Part shown: positions 37,032 to 45,848 of the stretch, in pieces
How positions within the stretch are numbered: the stretch's first letter is position 1
Layout: each line of letters begins with the position of its first letter
NCBI RefSeq assembly: GCF_029892965.1
Contig: NZ_JARXWN010000006.1
Coordinates: 1-64,000, forward strand
Reading direction: 5' to 3'
From: Dysgonomonas sp. PF1-14
GTDB taxonomy: Bacteria; Bacteroidota; Bacteroidia; Bacteroidales; Dysgonomonadaceae
DNA: 64,000 bases
The notes under the pieces: generated by a model
The model's input: the letters and a program-made list of their open reading frames with translations, nothing else
Told to the model about the DNA's origin: nothing
Database searches by the model: none
Position numbers and translations under genes: made by a program

Positions 37032-38738
37032 ATGAAGAGTAAAATGAAAAAGATAATATATTATATATTGATTCCGGCAATGTTGATGCTTAGTGCTGCA
37101 TGCTCAGATTTTCTGGATGAGGAATCGAAGACTGAAATAGACAAAAATAAGTACATGAACAACGCCTCCGAAGCCGAAATAGTATTATTAGGTGTTTACC
37201 GAGGCATGGTGCCTGATGGTGTGTATGGATATTACCTGTCTATCTTGTTCAATCTGGGTACCGACATAGCACAGGTAGAAGGAAGCAGTAATGAACGTTT
37301 CCGCATTATCCCTACAAATTCGTTTTCGGCCAATCAGGCAGAGGTACAAAGCACATGGTCTGCTCTTTACAATGGTATATACAACGCTAACGACTTCTTG
37401 GAAGGAGTAGAGGCGAAAAAAGGGGGTTACGATGAAGACGATCAGGCATTAGCTCAGATATACATTGCTGAAGCCAGAGCCTTACGCGCATTGTATTATT
37501 TCGAACTTGTACGCAGGTTTGGGAACATAGCCCTGATGACCAATACGGCAATGTCATTCCAGCATCCGTCTACATTTGTACAAGAAGACCCGGTGAAGGT
37601 GTACGAATTCATTGAACAGGATTTATTATTTGCCAGCGAAAACCTCCCGTATGCTGTAGACAAATCTATAAGAAATAATAACAGTTATCGTTTTTCCAAA
37701 GGCTCAGCCCTTGGATTATTAGCCAAAGTATATGCTACTTGGGCGGGATATCCTATCAAAGATGAATCTAAATGGGAAAAAGCCGCCAAAACAGCAGAAA
37801 TATTGATCACATCCGGTAAGCACAAACTACTTAATGATTATGAACAATTGTGGAAAAATGCAGGATCGGGAGAATGGGATGCAGATGAAAGTCTGATAGA
37901 GGTATCATTTTATTCGCCAACAGCAGCAGCAGGGTCGTCAGATCCGATAGGGCGTATAGGTAAATGGAACGGAGTGAAAACAACTATGGTTGAAGGAGTC
38001 AGGGGAAGCTGCGCCGGAAACGTAAAGGTAGTACATACTTTCGTTCTCGACTGGAGAGAATATCAGGAAGACTTACGGCGCGATATTTCTATTGCTAATT
38101 ACCAGTACAACGACGATAAGAAGCTCTATGCACAAGGGGCAAGCGATACGCCTGAACAAGCAGAGATAAGTGATGCCGATCCTACAAAAAAGCAAAAAGA
38201 GAAGCAAAACTATACTCCGGCTAAGTGGGATATTGAGAAATATGGCTCTCAAAGCAATAAACTGATTAATAATGATAAGTCGAATGTAAACTGGTATGTT
38301 CTCCGCTATTCGGATGTGCTGTTACTATACGCAGAAGCTGTGAACGAATGGAAGAAAGGACCTACTGCCGAAGCATATGATGCTATAAACATGGTTCGCC
38401 GTCGCGGATATGGGTTGCCTGTAGATGTTGCCAGCAGTGTTTCCGATTTGCCGGATGGACTGGATGAAAGCGGATTCTGCGAAGCTGTACGTAAGGAACG
38501 TGCATTCGAACTGGCATTTGAAGGACATAGAAGACTCGACCTGATACGCTGGGGCATCTATTACGAAACAGTGAAAGCTACGGCTCTACGTCTGGGCGAG
38601 TGGTGGACAGGAGGCACTGCTCCTAACTATGTTGTAGCAACACCGGGATATACTACAAAGGGTAAGCACGAGCTGTTCCCTATTCCTCAGCGTGATATGG
38701 ATATAATGAGCCAATTCAAACAGAATCCTCTCTGGTAG
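37032..38738 (+). CDS. susD: SusD-like lipoprotein of the heparin locus
   Basis: 568 residues with lipobox SAAC (Cys24, then SDFLDEESKTEI). Typical SusD blocks: the LYNGIYNANDFLEGVE helix, AEARALRALYYFELVRRFGNIAL, the YRFSKGSALGLLAKVYATWAG TPR helix pair, and WYVLRYSDVLLLYAEAVNEW with the C-terminal RKERAFELAFEGHRRLDLIRWG. It forms the lid of the SusC barrel. The 4-bp spacing to susC and the direct run-in to GH88 show one operon. Confidence 0.94.
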   Translation: MKSKMKKIIYYILIPAMLMLSAACSDFLDEESKTEIDKNKYMNNASEAEIVLLGVYRGMVPDGVYGYYLSILFNLGTDIAQVEGSSNERFRIIPTNSFSANQAEVQSTWSALYNGIYNANDFLEGVEAKKGGYDEDDQALAQIYIAEARALRALYYFELVRRFGNIALMTNTAMSFQHPSTFVQEDPVKVYEFIEQDLLFASENLPYAVDKSIRNNNSYRFSKGSALGLLAKVYATWAGYPIKDESKWEKAAKTAEILITSGKHKLLNDYEQLWKNAGSGEWDADESLIEVSFYSPTAAAGSSDPIGRIGKWNGVKTTMVEGVRGSCAGNVKVVHTFVLDWREYQEDLRRDISIANYQYNDDKKLYAQGASDTPEQAEISDADPTKKQKEKQNYTPAKWDIEKYGSQSNKLINNDKSNVNWYVLRYSDVLLLYAEAVNEWKKGPTAEAYDAINMVRRRGYGLPVDVASSVSDLPDGLDESGFCEAVRKERAFELAFEGHRRLDLIRWGIYYETVKATALRLGEWWTGGTAPNYVVATPGYTTKGKHELFPIPQRDMDIMSQFKQNPLW

Positions 38739-38765
38739 TATTATTAATGATAAAAATATAGAAAG

Positions 38766-40052
38766 ATGATTTATTCGAAATTAAACCTGACTATGTGTAT
38801 CTGCCTGCTGGCTGTGATGATTTCATGCAGTAATAAGCCAAAAGATGATTGTAGTTGGTTGAAAAACAGCATAGACATATCCATTGCACAGCTGGAAATG
38901 ACATCCGTAGAAATAGCAGATTCGGCAAAAATGCCTCGTTCAATATGGATGGGGTACGACTCGGCTTTCCTTTGCAGGCAAATGGAGAAAGACTTTACCA
39001 TATTTAAAGACTCGTTACGTGTCAACCCGAGTAATGACAAGTTGGGAAAACGCAGGCTTACCTCTGTTTATGATTGGACAAGCGGATTCTTTCCCGGGAG
39101 CTTGTGGTATGCATACCATATAACAGGTAACGACCATATGAAAGGACAGGCTTCTAAATTTACCAATCTGCTCTATCCGGTCAGCTTTTATACAGATACA
39201 CACGATCTTGGGTTCATGATTAATTGCAGCTATGGAAATGCCGAGCTATTCTCGCCAAATGATACAATCGAGGCGGTCATTGTAAGAACTGCCGACAATC
39301 TGGTTTCGCGGTTTGACCCGACAATAGGTGCAATCCGTTCATGGGATTTCGGCACATGGAATTTCCCTGTCATCATTGATAATATGATGAATCTCGACCT
39401 CCTTTTCAATGCATCTAAACTAACCGGTGATAACAAATACAAAGAAGTGGCAATCGCTCATGCAAATAAGACTATCGCCCACCATTTCCGTCCCGATTAT
39501 TCGTCTTACCATGTGATTAGCTATAATGGCGACGGCACTGTCGAGCGTAAGCAAACACATCAGGGTAAGAATGATGAATCACGATGGTCTCGCGGACAAG
39601 CTTGGGCAGTCTATGGTTATGTCTCTTGCTACAGGGAAACCAAAGATACTACATATCTCAAGCAGGCTGTTAACATTGCTGATTACATTATGAAAAGCGT
39701 TAAGACTGCCGACCTCATCCCGTTGTGGGACTATGATGCTCCCGATGCAGAAGAAACGCCTCGCGATGCTTCGGCAGCATCTATTACCGCGGCAGCATTC
39801 ATCGAGCTGAGCACAATGGTAGAAGATGGCAGCAAATATTTCGACTATGCAGAGAAAATACTCCGAAATCTGTCTGGCGAAACATATCTGTCTGCTGTTG
39901 GCACCAATCAAGGGTTTATCTTGAAACACTCTACAGGCTCGCTTCCTAACGGTTCGGAAATAGACGTCCCTCTCAATTATGCGGACTATTACTTCCTCGA
40001 AGGGCTTAGCAGGTATATGGATATTAAGAATGTCAAGTATAAAGACTTGTAA
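38766..40052 (+). CDS. GH88 unsaturated glucuronyl hydrolase, lipoprotein
   Basis: 428 residues with lipobox MISC (Cys21). An (alpha/alpha)6 barrel with the two catalytic acids of the family: Asp103 in SVYDWTSGFFPGS and Asp147 in THDLGFMINCSYGN. ESRWSRGQAWAVYGY and the FDYDAPD-like segment WDYDAPDAEETPRDASAAS are also conserved. It hydrates the double bond of the 4,5-unsaturated uronate left by the PL12/PL13/PL15 lyases, freeing the amino sugar from disaccharides, in the periplasm. In B. theta the same slot is BT4658. It is the last gene before the MITE copy 2 insertion. Confidence 0.93.
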   Translation: MIYSKLNLTMCICLLAVMISCSNKPKDDCSWLKNSIDISIAQLEMTSVEIADSAKMPRSIWMGYDSAFLCRQMEKDFTIFKDSLRVNPSNDKLGKRRLTSVYDWTSGFFPGSLWYAYHITGNDHMKGQASKFTNLLYPVSFYTDTHDLGFMINCSYGNAELFSPNDTIEAVIVRTADNLVSRFDPTIGAIRSWDFGTWNFPVIIDNMMNLDLLFNASKLTGDNKYKEVAIAHANKTIAHHFRPDYSSYHVISYNGDGTVERKQTHQGKNDESRWSRGQAWAVYGYVSCYRETKDTTYLKQAVNIADYIMKSVKTADLIPLWDYDAPDAEETPRDASAASITAAAFIELSTMVEDGSKYFDYAEKILRNLSGETYLSAVGTNQGFILKHSTGSLPNGSEIDVPLNYADYYFLEGLSRYMDIKNVKYKDL

Positions 40053-40129
40053 GTAATATGTAGGGGTGGATTTATGTGGTTCACCCCGAAAAATTTAAAT
40101 TACAAATCGTATATGTCAGGAATCTTTAA

Positions 40130-40310
40130 GAGTCTGTTTAAATTTTATTCATTCAGATTTTTAGAGCCATTTTGGGAATAATTTATTCTTTTTTGAGGTG
40201 ATAATAGCGGGCTATTTAAGCCGATAAAAGGGATAAATTAAACCAAAAGAGCCTAAAAATGAATGAAAAAGAATCTGTAGTAAATATTTTGGTAAAATTT
40301 AAACAGACTC
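40130..40310. mobile_element. MITE-like element, copy 2 (181 bp), inside the heparin locus
   Basis: Same inverted-repeat element as 4014-4195, differing by one substitution and one missing base near GTAGTAAATATTTT. It also has perfect ends and TAA on both sides (40127-40129 and 40311-40313). It lies in the 347-bp gap between GH88 and the PL13 gene, so the gene order around it is intact. If transcribed it can fold into a long hairpin. Nothing else is seen in this gap apart from the -7 element before PL13. Confidence 0.87.
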
Positions 40311-40363
40311 TAATACAATTTCGGTATATACGATTTTGCTATTATAAAAAAGAAGATTATCAG

Positions 40364-40371
40364 TATCTTTA
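40364..40371 (+). promoter_or_regulatory. Candidate -7 element of the PL13 gene (TATCTTTA)
   Basis: One base from TAnnTTTG, 28 bp before the PL13 ATG and downstream of the MITE. It suggests that PL13 is transcribed separately from the susCD operon. Confidence 0.45.
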
Positions 40372-40399
40372 TTCTTAAATTAAATACCGGAATATTACT

Positions 40400-41551
40400 A
40401 TGCACAAAATATTAACATTCATTGCTTTAGCTTTCTTATTCCAACAGGTGCAAGCTCAGGACAGCAACTTAAAACCAATTACCGAAAGGGTAAACGTACA
40501 GGTTGATACAGCCCGCATTAGTCAGATCATCGATGACGAGTGGGTAGCTGTGGGAACAAAGAAGAAACACGCCATTTGCTACGATCATTCTCTGCTATTC
40601 GATGGTAAACCATCCTTTCGCTTTGAACTGAAAGAAGATGATAATACCTTATCGGGGTATAGTGCCGGCGAAACGAAAGGAAGAGCCGAACTGTCTTACT
40701 GCTATGCCACATCGAAAGATTTTGCAGGCTTGCCATCCGAAACATACCTGAATGCGCAGAAGATGAAAACCGTATATCATTATGGAAAAGGAATCAGCAA
40801 ACAAGGAAGTTCCCGGAAATATACATTCTCTGTCTATATTCCCTCAACACTGCGTAGCGATGTTACAACCATTTTTGCTCAGTGGCATGGCATGCCCGAC
40901 CGGACACTTGTTTCCACTCCCGAGGGAATTGTAAAGAAACTTACCGATGCAGAATTTGCCGATTTGTATGACCGCATGATATTCAAGAAGAACATTGCAC
41001 ATGATAAGATAAAAGTAACTGACAAAAAAGGAAATATAACCTACAAGGCAGGAAAAGCGAATGGCTGGCTAGTAGAGCAGGGCGGCTATCCCCCTTTGGC
41101 TTTTGGCTTTGCAAAAGGTTATTTTTACATCAAAGCCAATTCTGACAGGAAATGGTTAACCGACAAAGCAGACCGTTGTAATGCCGATGTGGAAAAAGTA
41201 GGTATAATGCAGTCCGTTACATCCGATTACAAAGCATCTACAATAGCGTACAAATCTTCTTTCGATGAGTTTCCGAAAGACTGCTGGATTACTTTTACTA
41301 TCGATGTGAAATGGACAGAATATGGAGGAGAATCGGAAGAAATAATGAAACCAGGTAAACTGGATGTAAAAATGTCGTATGGCAAAGGCAACAAGCCGAT
41401 ATCTAAACATATAGTAAAGAATGAAACAATACTGATAGGGCGGAACGATGACGATGGTTATTACTTCAAGTTCGGGATATACCGCGTGGGCAACAGTACC
41501 ACCCCTGTATGCTACAATCTGGCAGGATATAGCGAAGAAGAATTAAAATAG
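40400..41551 (+). CDS. hepA: PL13 heparin lyase I
   Basis: 383 residues, the length of Pedobacter heparinase I (384). Signal peptide MHKILTFIALAFLFQQVQAQ. Beta-jelly-roll with AGETKGRAELSY, the conserved FAQWHGMPDRTL block (His163 as probable catalytic base) and the C-terminal YYFKFGIYR, in which Lys357 and Tyr361 correspond to the catalytic Lys/Tyr pair spaced by four in BT4675. It cleaves highly sulfated heparin at GlcNS6S-IdoA2S linkages by beta-elimination, leaving unsaturated oligosaccharides. There is no lipobox, so it is a soluble periplasmic or exported enzyme. It lies 55 bp before the HTCS gene; in B. theta the PL13 gene (BT4675) is some distance from the susCD pair. Confidence 0.93.
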   Translation: MHKILTFIALAFLFQQVQAQDSNLKPITERVNVQVDTARISQIIDDEWVAVGTKKKHAICYDHSLLFDGKPSFRFELKEDDNTLSGYSAGETKGRAELSYCYATSKDFAGLPSETYLNAQKMKTVYHYGKGISKQGSSRKYTFSVYIPSTLRSDVTTIFAQWHGMPDRTLVSTPEGIVKKLTDAEFADLYDRMIFKKNIAHDKIKVTDKKGNITYKAGKANGWLVEQGGYPPLAFGFAKGYFYIKANSDRKWLTDKADRCNADVEKVGIMQSVTSDYKASTIAYKSSFDEFPKDCWITFTIDVKWTEYGGESEEIMKPGKLDVKMSYGKGNKPISKHIVKNETILIGRNDDDGYYFKFGIYRVGNSTTPVCYNLAGYSEEELK

Positions 41552-41606
41552 TATAAAGTACTGCTTTTTCGTTGCTATTGCTTATTTTTATATTGAAAGT
41601 AAATAT

Positions 41607-44600
41607 GTGACCACTATGATAAAAAAGTACCTGTATATTTTTCTTGTATTATGGGTTTATCTATTAACTCCTATATTTGCCAATAAAAGGATTCCATCTA
41701 TAAAATTCTCTTCATTGTCTATAGAGAATGGCTTATCGCAAAGTACAGTTTTCGATATCATTCAGGATAATAAGGGTTTCTTGTGGGTAGCAACTGCCGA
41801 CGGGCTAAATAAGTACGATGGTTATACATTTACTGTATACAGGCACGAAGGTAATAATAAAAGCTCAATTCAATCCGACCTTATCCGAAGCCTGTTCCTC
41901 GACAATAAAAGACAACTGTGGGTAGGTACAAATGCAGGAATTGCCTTATATGACAACAAAAAAGACTTGTTTCACAGCTATCCCTATAACGCTCAGGTAA
42001 ACAGTATAATACAAGTATCCGATTCCTGTTTGTATCTGGCTACTTCTGAAGGGTTTTTGTCTTTCAATACCGAACAAAATACCTACCGTACTTTGTCTGC
42101 CAAAGGAGAATTGTGCGATAATTTTCAAACATTGACGAAATACAATGATTTGCTGCTCATCGGTACCAATAACGGTATGTATATGATGAGCCTGAAAGAT
42201 GAAAGCATAGTCCCTTTCAAAGATGAACTGTCTGGTAAAAATATAATGGATATCTGTATAGCACGAAAAGGAATCTGGGTTGCCACCGAAGGTCATGGGC
42301 TCTATTACATAACCGAAGATGGTAAAATCAAAGATTACAGGCACAATAAGAATGATGATAAGAGTATTTCATCCGATTTTGTCAGAAGCCTTTGCTTGGA
42401 CGATCAGCAACGGATGTGGATAGGAACATTTACGGGACTTAATATTTACGATGAAGCAGACGACTCTTTCAGCCGTTATTATAGCAACGAAGTAGAGAGA
42501 AAATCAATCAACCAGAATTCTGTTCGTTCATTGTATCTCGACAATCAGGGTGCTATGTGGCTGGGTACTTTCTATGGAGGCTTAAATTATTATCACCCGT
42601 TGCAGAACCAATTTGACAGGATTAATCATATTCCCTATATCAACTCATTGAGCGACAATGTTGTCAGTTGCATTGTAGAAGATAATCTTTCAGAACTGTG
42701 GATTGGGACTAACGATAACGGATTGAATCTGTACAACCAGAATACGAAGCGATTTACATATTATACGGCTAATCCCAACGGTGGGAATGCCATATTGTCC
42801 AATAATATAAAAGCCGTTTTAGTGGACGGAAATTATGTATATATAGGTTCTCATGGAGGAGGTTTGGGCAGGTTAAATAAAAAGACAAACAGTATAAAAA
42901 ACTATACAGATCGGAATAGCGACTTAGGTAACGACAATATATATTCTTTTTCCAAAGATTCGCATGGCAATATCTGGGTGGGAACATTAAATGGTCCTGT
43001 TATCTATAATCCTGAGAAAGATTCGTTCACTCCATTTTCATCCTTCGTGTCGGAAGGCTCAAAAGCGAATCAGTACCTAAGCAAGATAAAAAAGAAGCAT
43101 ATATACGTGCTTTTCCTTGATAGCCGGCAGCAAATGTGGATTGGAACCGAAAGTGGAGTCTATACTTATTCTTTTCTTACCAAAGAAATAGAAGAATACG
43201 TGCTAGGGGCAGAAGATCATATGTTGGCTAAAAGCCGGATCTATTGTATATTTGAAGACAGGCAGAATAAAATATGGATAGGGACAAATGTTGGGCTGTG
43301 CTCATTCAACGAAACCCAGAAAACCTTCAAAACCATAACTACGGCAGATGGATTGCCCAACAACAATATATATGGTATTCTGCAAGACAGTTTCGATCGC
43401 CTCTGGATTAGTACCAACCGCGGACTGGCTTGCTACAACCCCAAAAATGAGGAGATAAGAACGTATTCACTTTTGGATGGACTTCAGGGCGAACAATTTA
43501 ACAGCTATGCATATTGTAAAACGTCTTCAGGTCAAATGTTTTTTGGGGGAATCAATGGTATCACATCTTTCTTCCCTGAGCAACTGACCGACAACCCGTT
43601 TACTCCTTCCGCCATGATTACCCAATTATTATTGTTCAACAGAGCTGTCATTCCCGGCGATAATACAGGAATATTATCGGAAGACATAAGTGAAACTAAA
43701 AGTATAACATTGAAACCGGGGCAAACATCAATCGGGCTATTATTTACTGTGCCCAATTTTTTATCAGCACAGCATAATACGTTTGCATACAAACTCGAAG
43801 GCTTTGAGAACGATTGGAATTACACTGAAGACAAGCGAACCATATCCTATTCCAACCTCAAACATGGTAAATACACTTTTTATGTAAAAGCGGCCAACAG
43901 TGATGGGAAATGGAACGAAGAACCTACTGTTCTCTCGATAAAGATCCTGCCTTATTGGTGGGAAACAGTATGGGCCCGGATATTATTCATCGCAATAACA
44001 TTTACACTGCTGTTTCTGTTATTCAAATTCTTATACAATCGTCAGCGGCTTAAAAATCAACTTGCACTTGAGCGTCTGGAGAAGGAGAAAATGGACGAAG
44101 TAAACCAGATGAAGTTGCGCTTCTTTATCAATATCTCACACGAATTTCGCACTCCTCTTACTCTGATAGTATCCCCTTTACAGGAAATACAGAGCATGAC
44201 CAATGATAAGCGAATACTCAACCAAGCTAAAATAATAGAGCGTAATTCTAATAAGCTACTGTATCTTATAAATCAACTGATGGATTACCGGCGTGCCGAA
44301 TTAGGGGTATTCGAACTGAAAGTTGTAGAGCAAAACCCATTGCCGCAGATAGAAAATACAATGAGCTTGTTTGAACGCTTGTCGAAGCAAAAAGATATAG
44401 ACTTTATTCTGGAGGATGAACTGAATAATAAAATGGTGATTTACGACCCTCACTATCTCGACTTAATTTTGTCTAATCTTTTATCCAATGCATTTAAGTT
44501 CACTCCCGAACATGGGTCTATCATTATCAGTCTGAAATTTGTTGAAGGTAATTTTGTTATATCAGTCAAAGATTCAGGTATAGGAATATCGTCAGAATAT

Positions 44601-45668
44601 AAGGAACGCATATTCGAAAGATTCTATCAGATAAATTCCGATAACATTGGCACAGGTATAGGGCTTTCATTGGTAAAACGCCTTGTAGACCTGCATCACG
44701 GACAGATTACGGTTCAGAGTGAACCGAAAAAAAGTTCAGAGTTTACTGTTTTCCTGCCTCAACGAAAAGAAGTATATACCGAACAGGAACTTGCTGACAT
44801 CAATAATGAAGGAATCTCACATAGGATCACAGCTCATGACGAAGTCGATGTTGTTCGTCTGCTGAAAGAGAATGGGCATAGTGATGATCCGGTAGAGGAT
44901 ATAGGCGAAAATAAGCCTTTCCTACTGATTATAGAAGATGACATGGATGTAAGGAGCTATCTCGCAGACAATCTTCGCCAATCGGCAAACGTACTGACAG
45001 CGCCGGATGGAGAGGAAGGATTAAGCCTAGTGAAAGAAAAAAAGATAGATTTAGTTATCACCGATATCATGTTGCCGGGCATAGATGGATTGAAAGTATG
45101 TAAAACTATTAAACAGAATATACGCACCAGCCATATCCCGGTTATTATGCTTACAGCTAAAACCAATCAGCAAGACCAGATGGAAGGCCTGTCGGTAGGT
45201 GCCGACGACTATGTGTATAAGCCATTCAATGTTTCTATATTGAAAATGAAAGTACATAATATGCTCAAGGCCCGTATGCGCACGCTCGAACATTATTCTA
45301 ACACGCTTGATGTTGATCCGCAAAAAGTTACTTTCAATGAGATGGACAAAGAATTTCTGGAAAAAGCCAAATCCATCGTAGAGCAGAATCTCGATAATAT
45401 TGATTTTTCCATCGACGATTTTTGCAGCGAGATGGCGATGAGCCGCTCCAACCTCCATCTTAAGATGAAAGCGATAACAGGCGAGTCGACCATCGAGTTT
45501 ATAAAGAAGATAAGGTTCAGCCATGCTTCTAACCTACTCAAAGACGGACGGTATTCGATAGCCGAAATCAGCACGATGGTAGGCTTCAACACACCTTCAT
45601 ATTTTACTACCAGTTTCAAAAAATATTTCGGGATATTACCTACCGAATATGTAAAAAAGAATGGATGA
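41607..45668 (+). CDS. Hybrid two-component system sensor/regulator (HTCS) of the heparin locus
   Basis: 1353 residues. Signal peptide (LLTPIFA), then a periplasmic sensor of about 14 repeated Reg_prop blades such as NKGFLWVATADGLNKYDG and RQMWIGTFTGLNIYD (about 30-690), a Y_Y_Y domain (about 700-790), and one membrane segment (ILFIAITFTLLFLLFKFL). The cytoplasmic part has HisKA with His845 in SHEFRTPL, HATPase with NLLSNAFKFTP and DSGIGIS, a receiver domain with Asp1153 in VITDIMLPG, and a C-terminal AraC HTH (about 1250-1353, FSIDDFCSEMAMSRSNL). It binds an unsaturated HS oligosaccharide in the periplasm and activates the locus. All phospho-relay residues are intact. B. theta counterpart: BT4663. 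Confidence 0.94.
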   Translation: MTTMIKKYLYIFLVLWVYLLTPIFANKRIPSIKFSSLSIENGLSQSTVFDIIQDNKGFLWVATADGLNKYDGYTFTVYRHEGNNKSSIQSDLIRSLFLDNKRQLWVGTNAGIALYDNKKDLFHSYPYNAQVNSIIQVSDSCLYLATSEGFLSFNTEQNTYRTLSAKGELCDNFQTLTKYNDLLLIGTNNGMYMMSLKDESIVPFKDELSGKNIMDICIARKGIWVATEGHGLYYITEDGKIKDYRHNKNDDKSISSDFVRSLCLDDQQRMWIGTFTGLNIYDEADDSFSRYYSNEVERKSINQNSVRSLYLDNQGAMWLGTFYGGLNYYHPLQNQFDRINHIPYINSLSDNVVSCIVEDNLSELWIGTNDNGLNLYNQNTKRFTYYTANPNGGNAILSNNIKAVLVDGNYVYIGSHGGGLGRLNKKTNSIKNYTDRNSDLGNDNIYSFSKDSHGNIWVGTLNGPVIYNPEKDSFTPFSSFVSEGSKANQYLSKIKKKHIYVLFLDSRQQMWIGTESGVYTYSFLTKEIEEYVLGAEDHMLAKSRIYCIFEDRQNKIWIGTNVGLCSFNETQKTFKTITTADGLPNNNIYGILQDSFDRLWISTNRGLACYNPKNEEIRTYSLLDGLQGEQFNSYAYCKTSSGQMFFGGINGITSFFPEQLTDNPFTPSAMITQLLLFNRAVIPGDNTGILSEDISETKSITLKPGQTSIGLLFTVPNFLSAQHNTFAYKLEGFENDWNYTEDKRTISYSNLKHGKYTFYVKAANSDGKWNEEPTVLSIKILPYWWETVWARILFIAITFTLLFLLFKFLYNRQRLKNQLALERLEKEKMDEVNQMKLRFFINISHEFRTPLTLIVSPLQEIQSMTNDKRILNQAKIIERNSNKLLYLINQLMDYRRAELGVFELKVVEQNPLPQIENTMSLFERLSKQKDIDFILEDELNNKMVIYDPHYLDLILSNLLSNAFKFTPEHGSIIISLKFVEGNFVISVKDSGIGISSEYKERIFERFYQINSDNIGTGIGLSLVKRLVDLHHGQITVQSEPKKSSEFTVFLPQRKEVYTEQELADINNEGISHRITAHDEVDVVRLLKENGHSDDPVEDIGENKPFLLIIEDDMDVRSYLADNLRQSANVLTAPDGEEGLSLVKEKKIDLVITDIMLPGIDGLKVCKTIKQNIRTSHIPVIMLTAKTNQQDQMEGLSVGADDYVYKPFNVSILKMKVHNMLKARMRTLEHYSNTLDVDPQKVTFNEMDKEFLEKAKSIVEQNLDNIDFSIDDFCSEMAMSRSNLHLKMKAITGESTIEFIKKIRFSHASNLLKDGRYSIAEISTMVGFNTPSYFTTSFKKYFGILPTEYVKKNG

Positions 45669-45848
45669 GTAGACAATTTTAATCTTTTTCGAAATAAAAT
45701 TGATATTCGCTGACGCTATATTTCAATATTGTAGGACATAACTGAAAGCCTTTCTTGTATATATTGCATAATATTGCAGTATAAACTAATACCATTTCTG
45801 GGCGGATCATATCCATTTCAGAACAATCAATATCTAATAACATACTAT

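Noticed and set aside
41607-43600. Repeated segments in the HTCS gene as a DNA repeat array
   Set aside because: They are beta-propeller blades conserved in protein pattern (WIGT-x-x-GL), not DNA repeats or CRISPR units.
45774-45848. Longer N-terminus for the second PL12 (25 extra codons)
   Set aside because: The extra residues would hide a textbook signal peptide starting at 45849.
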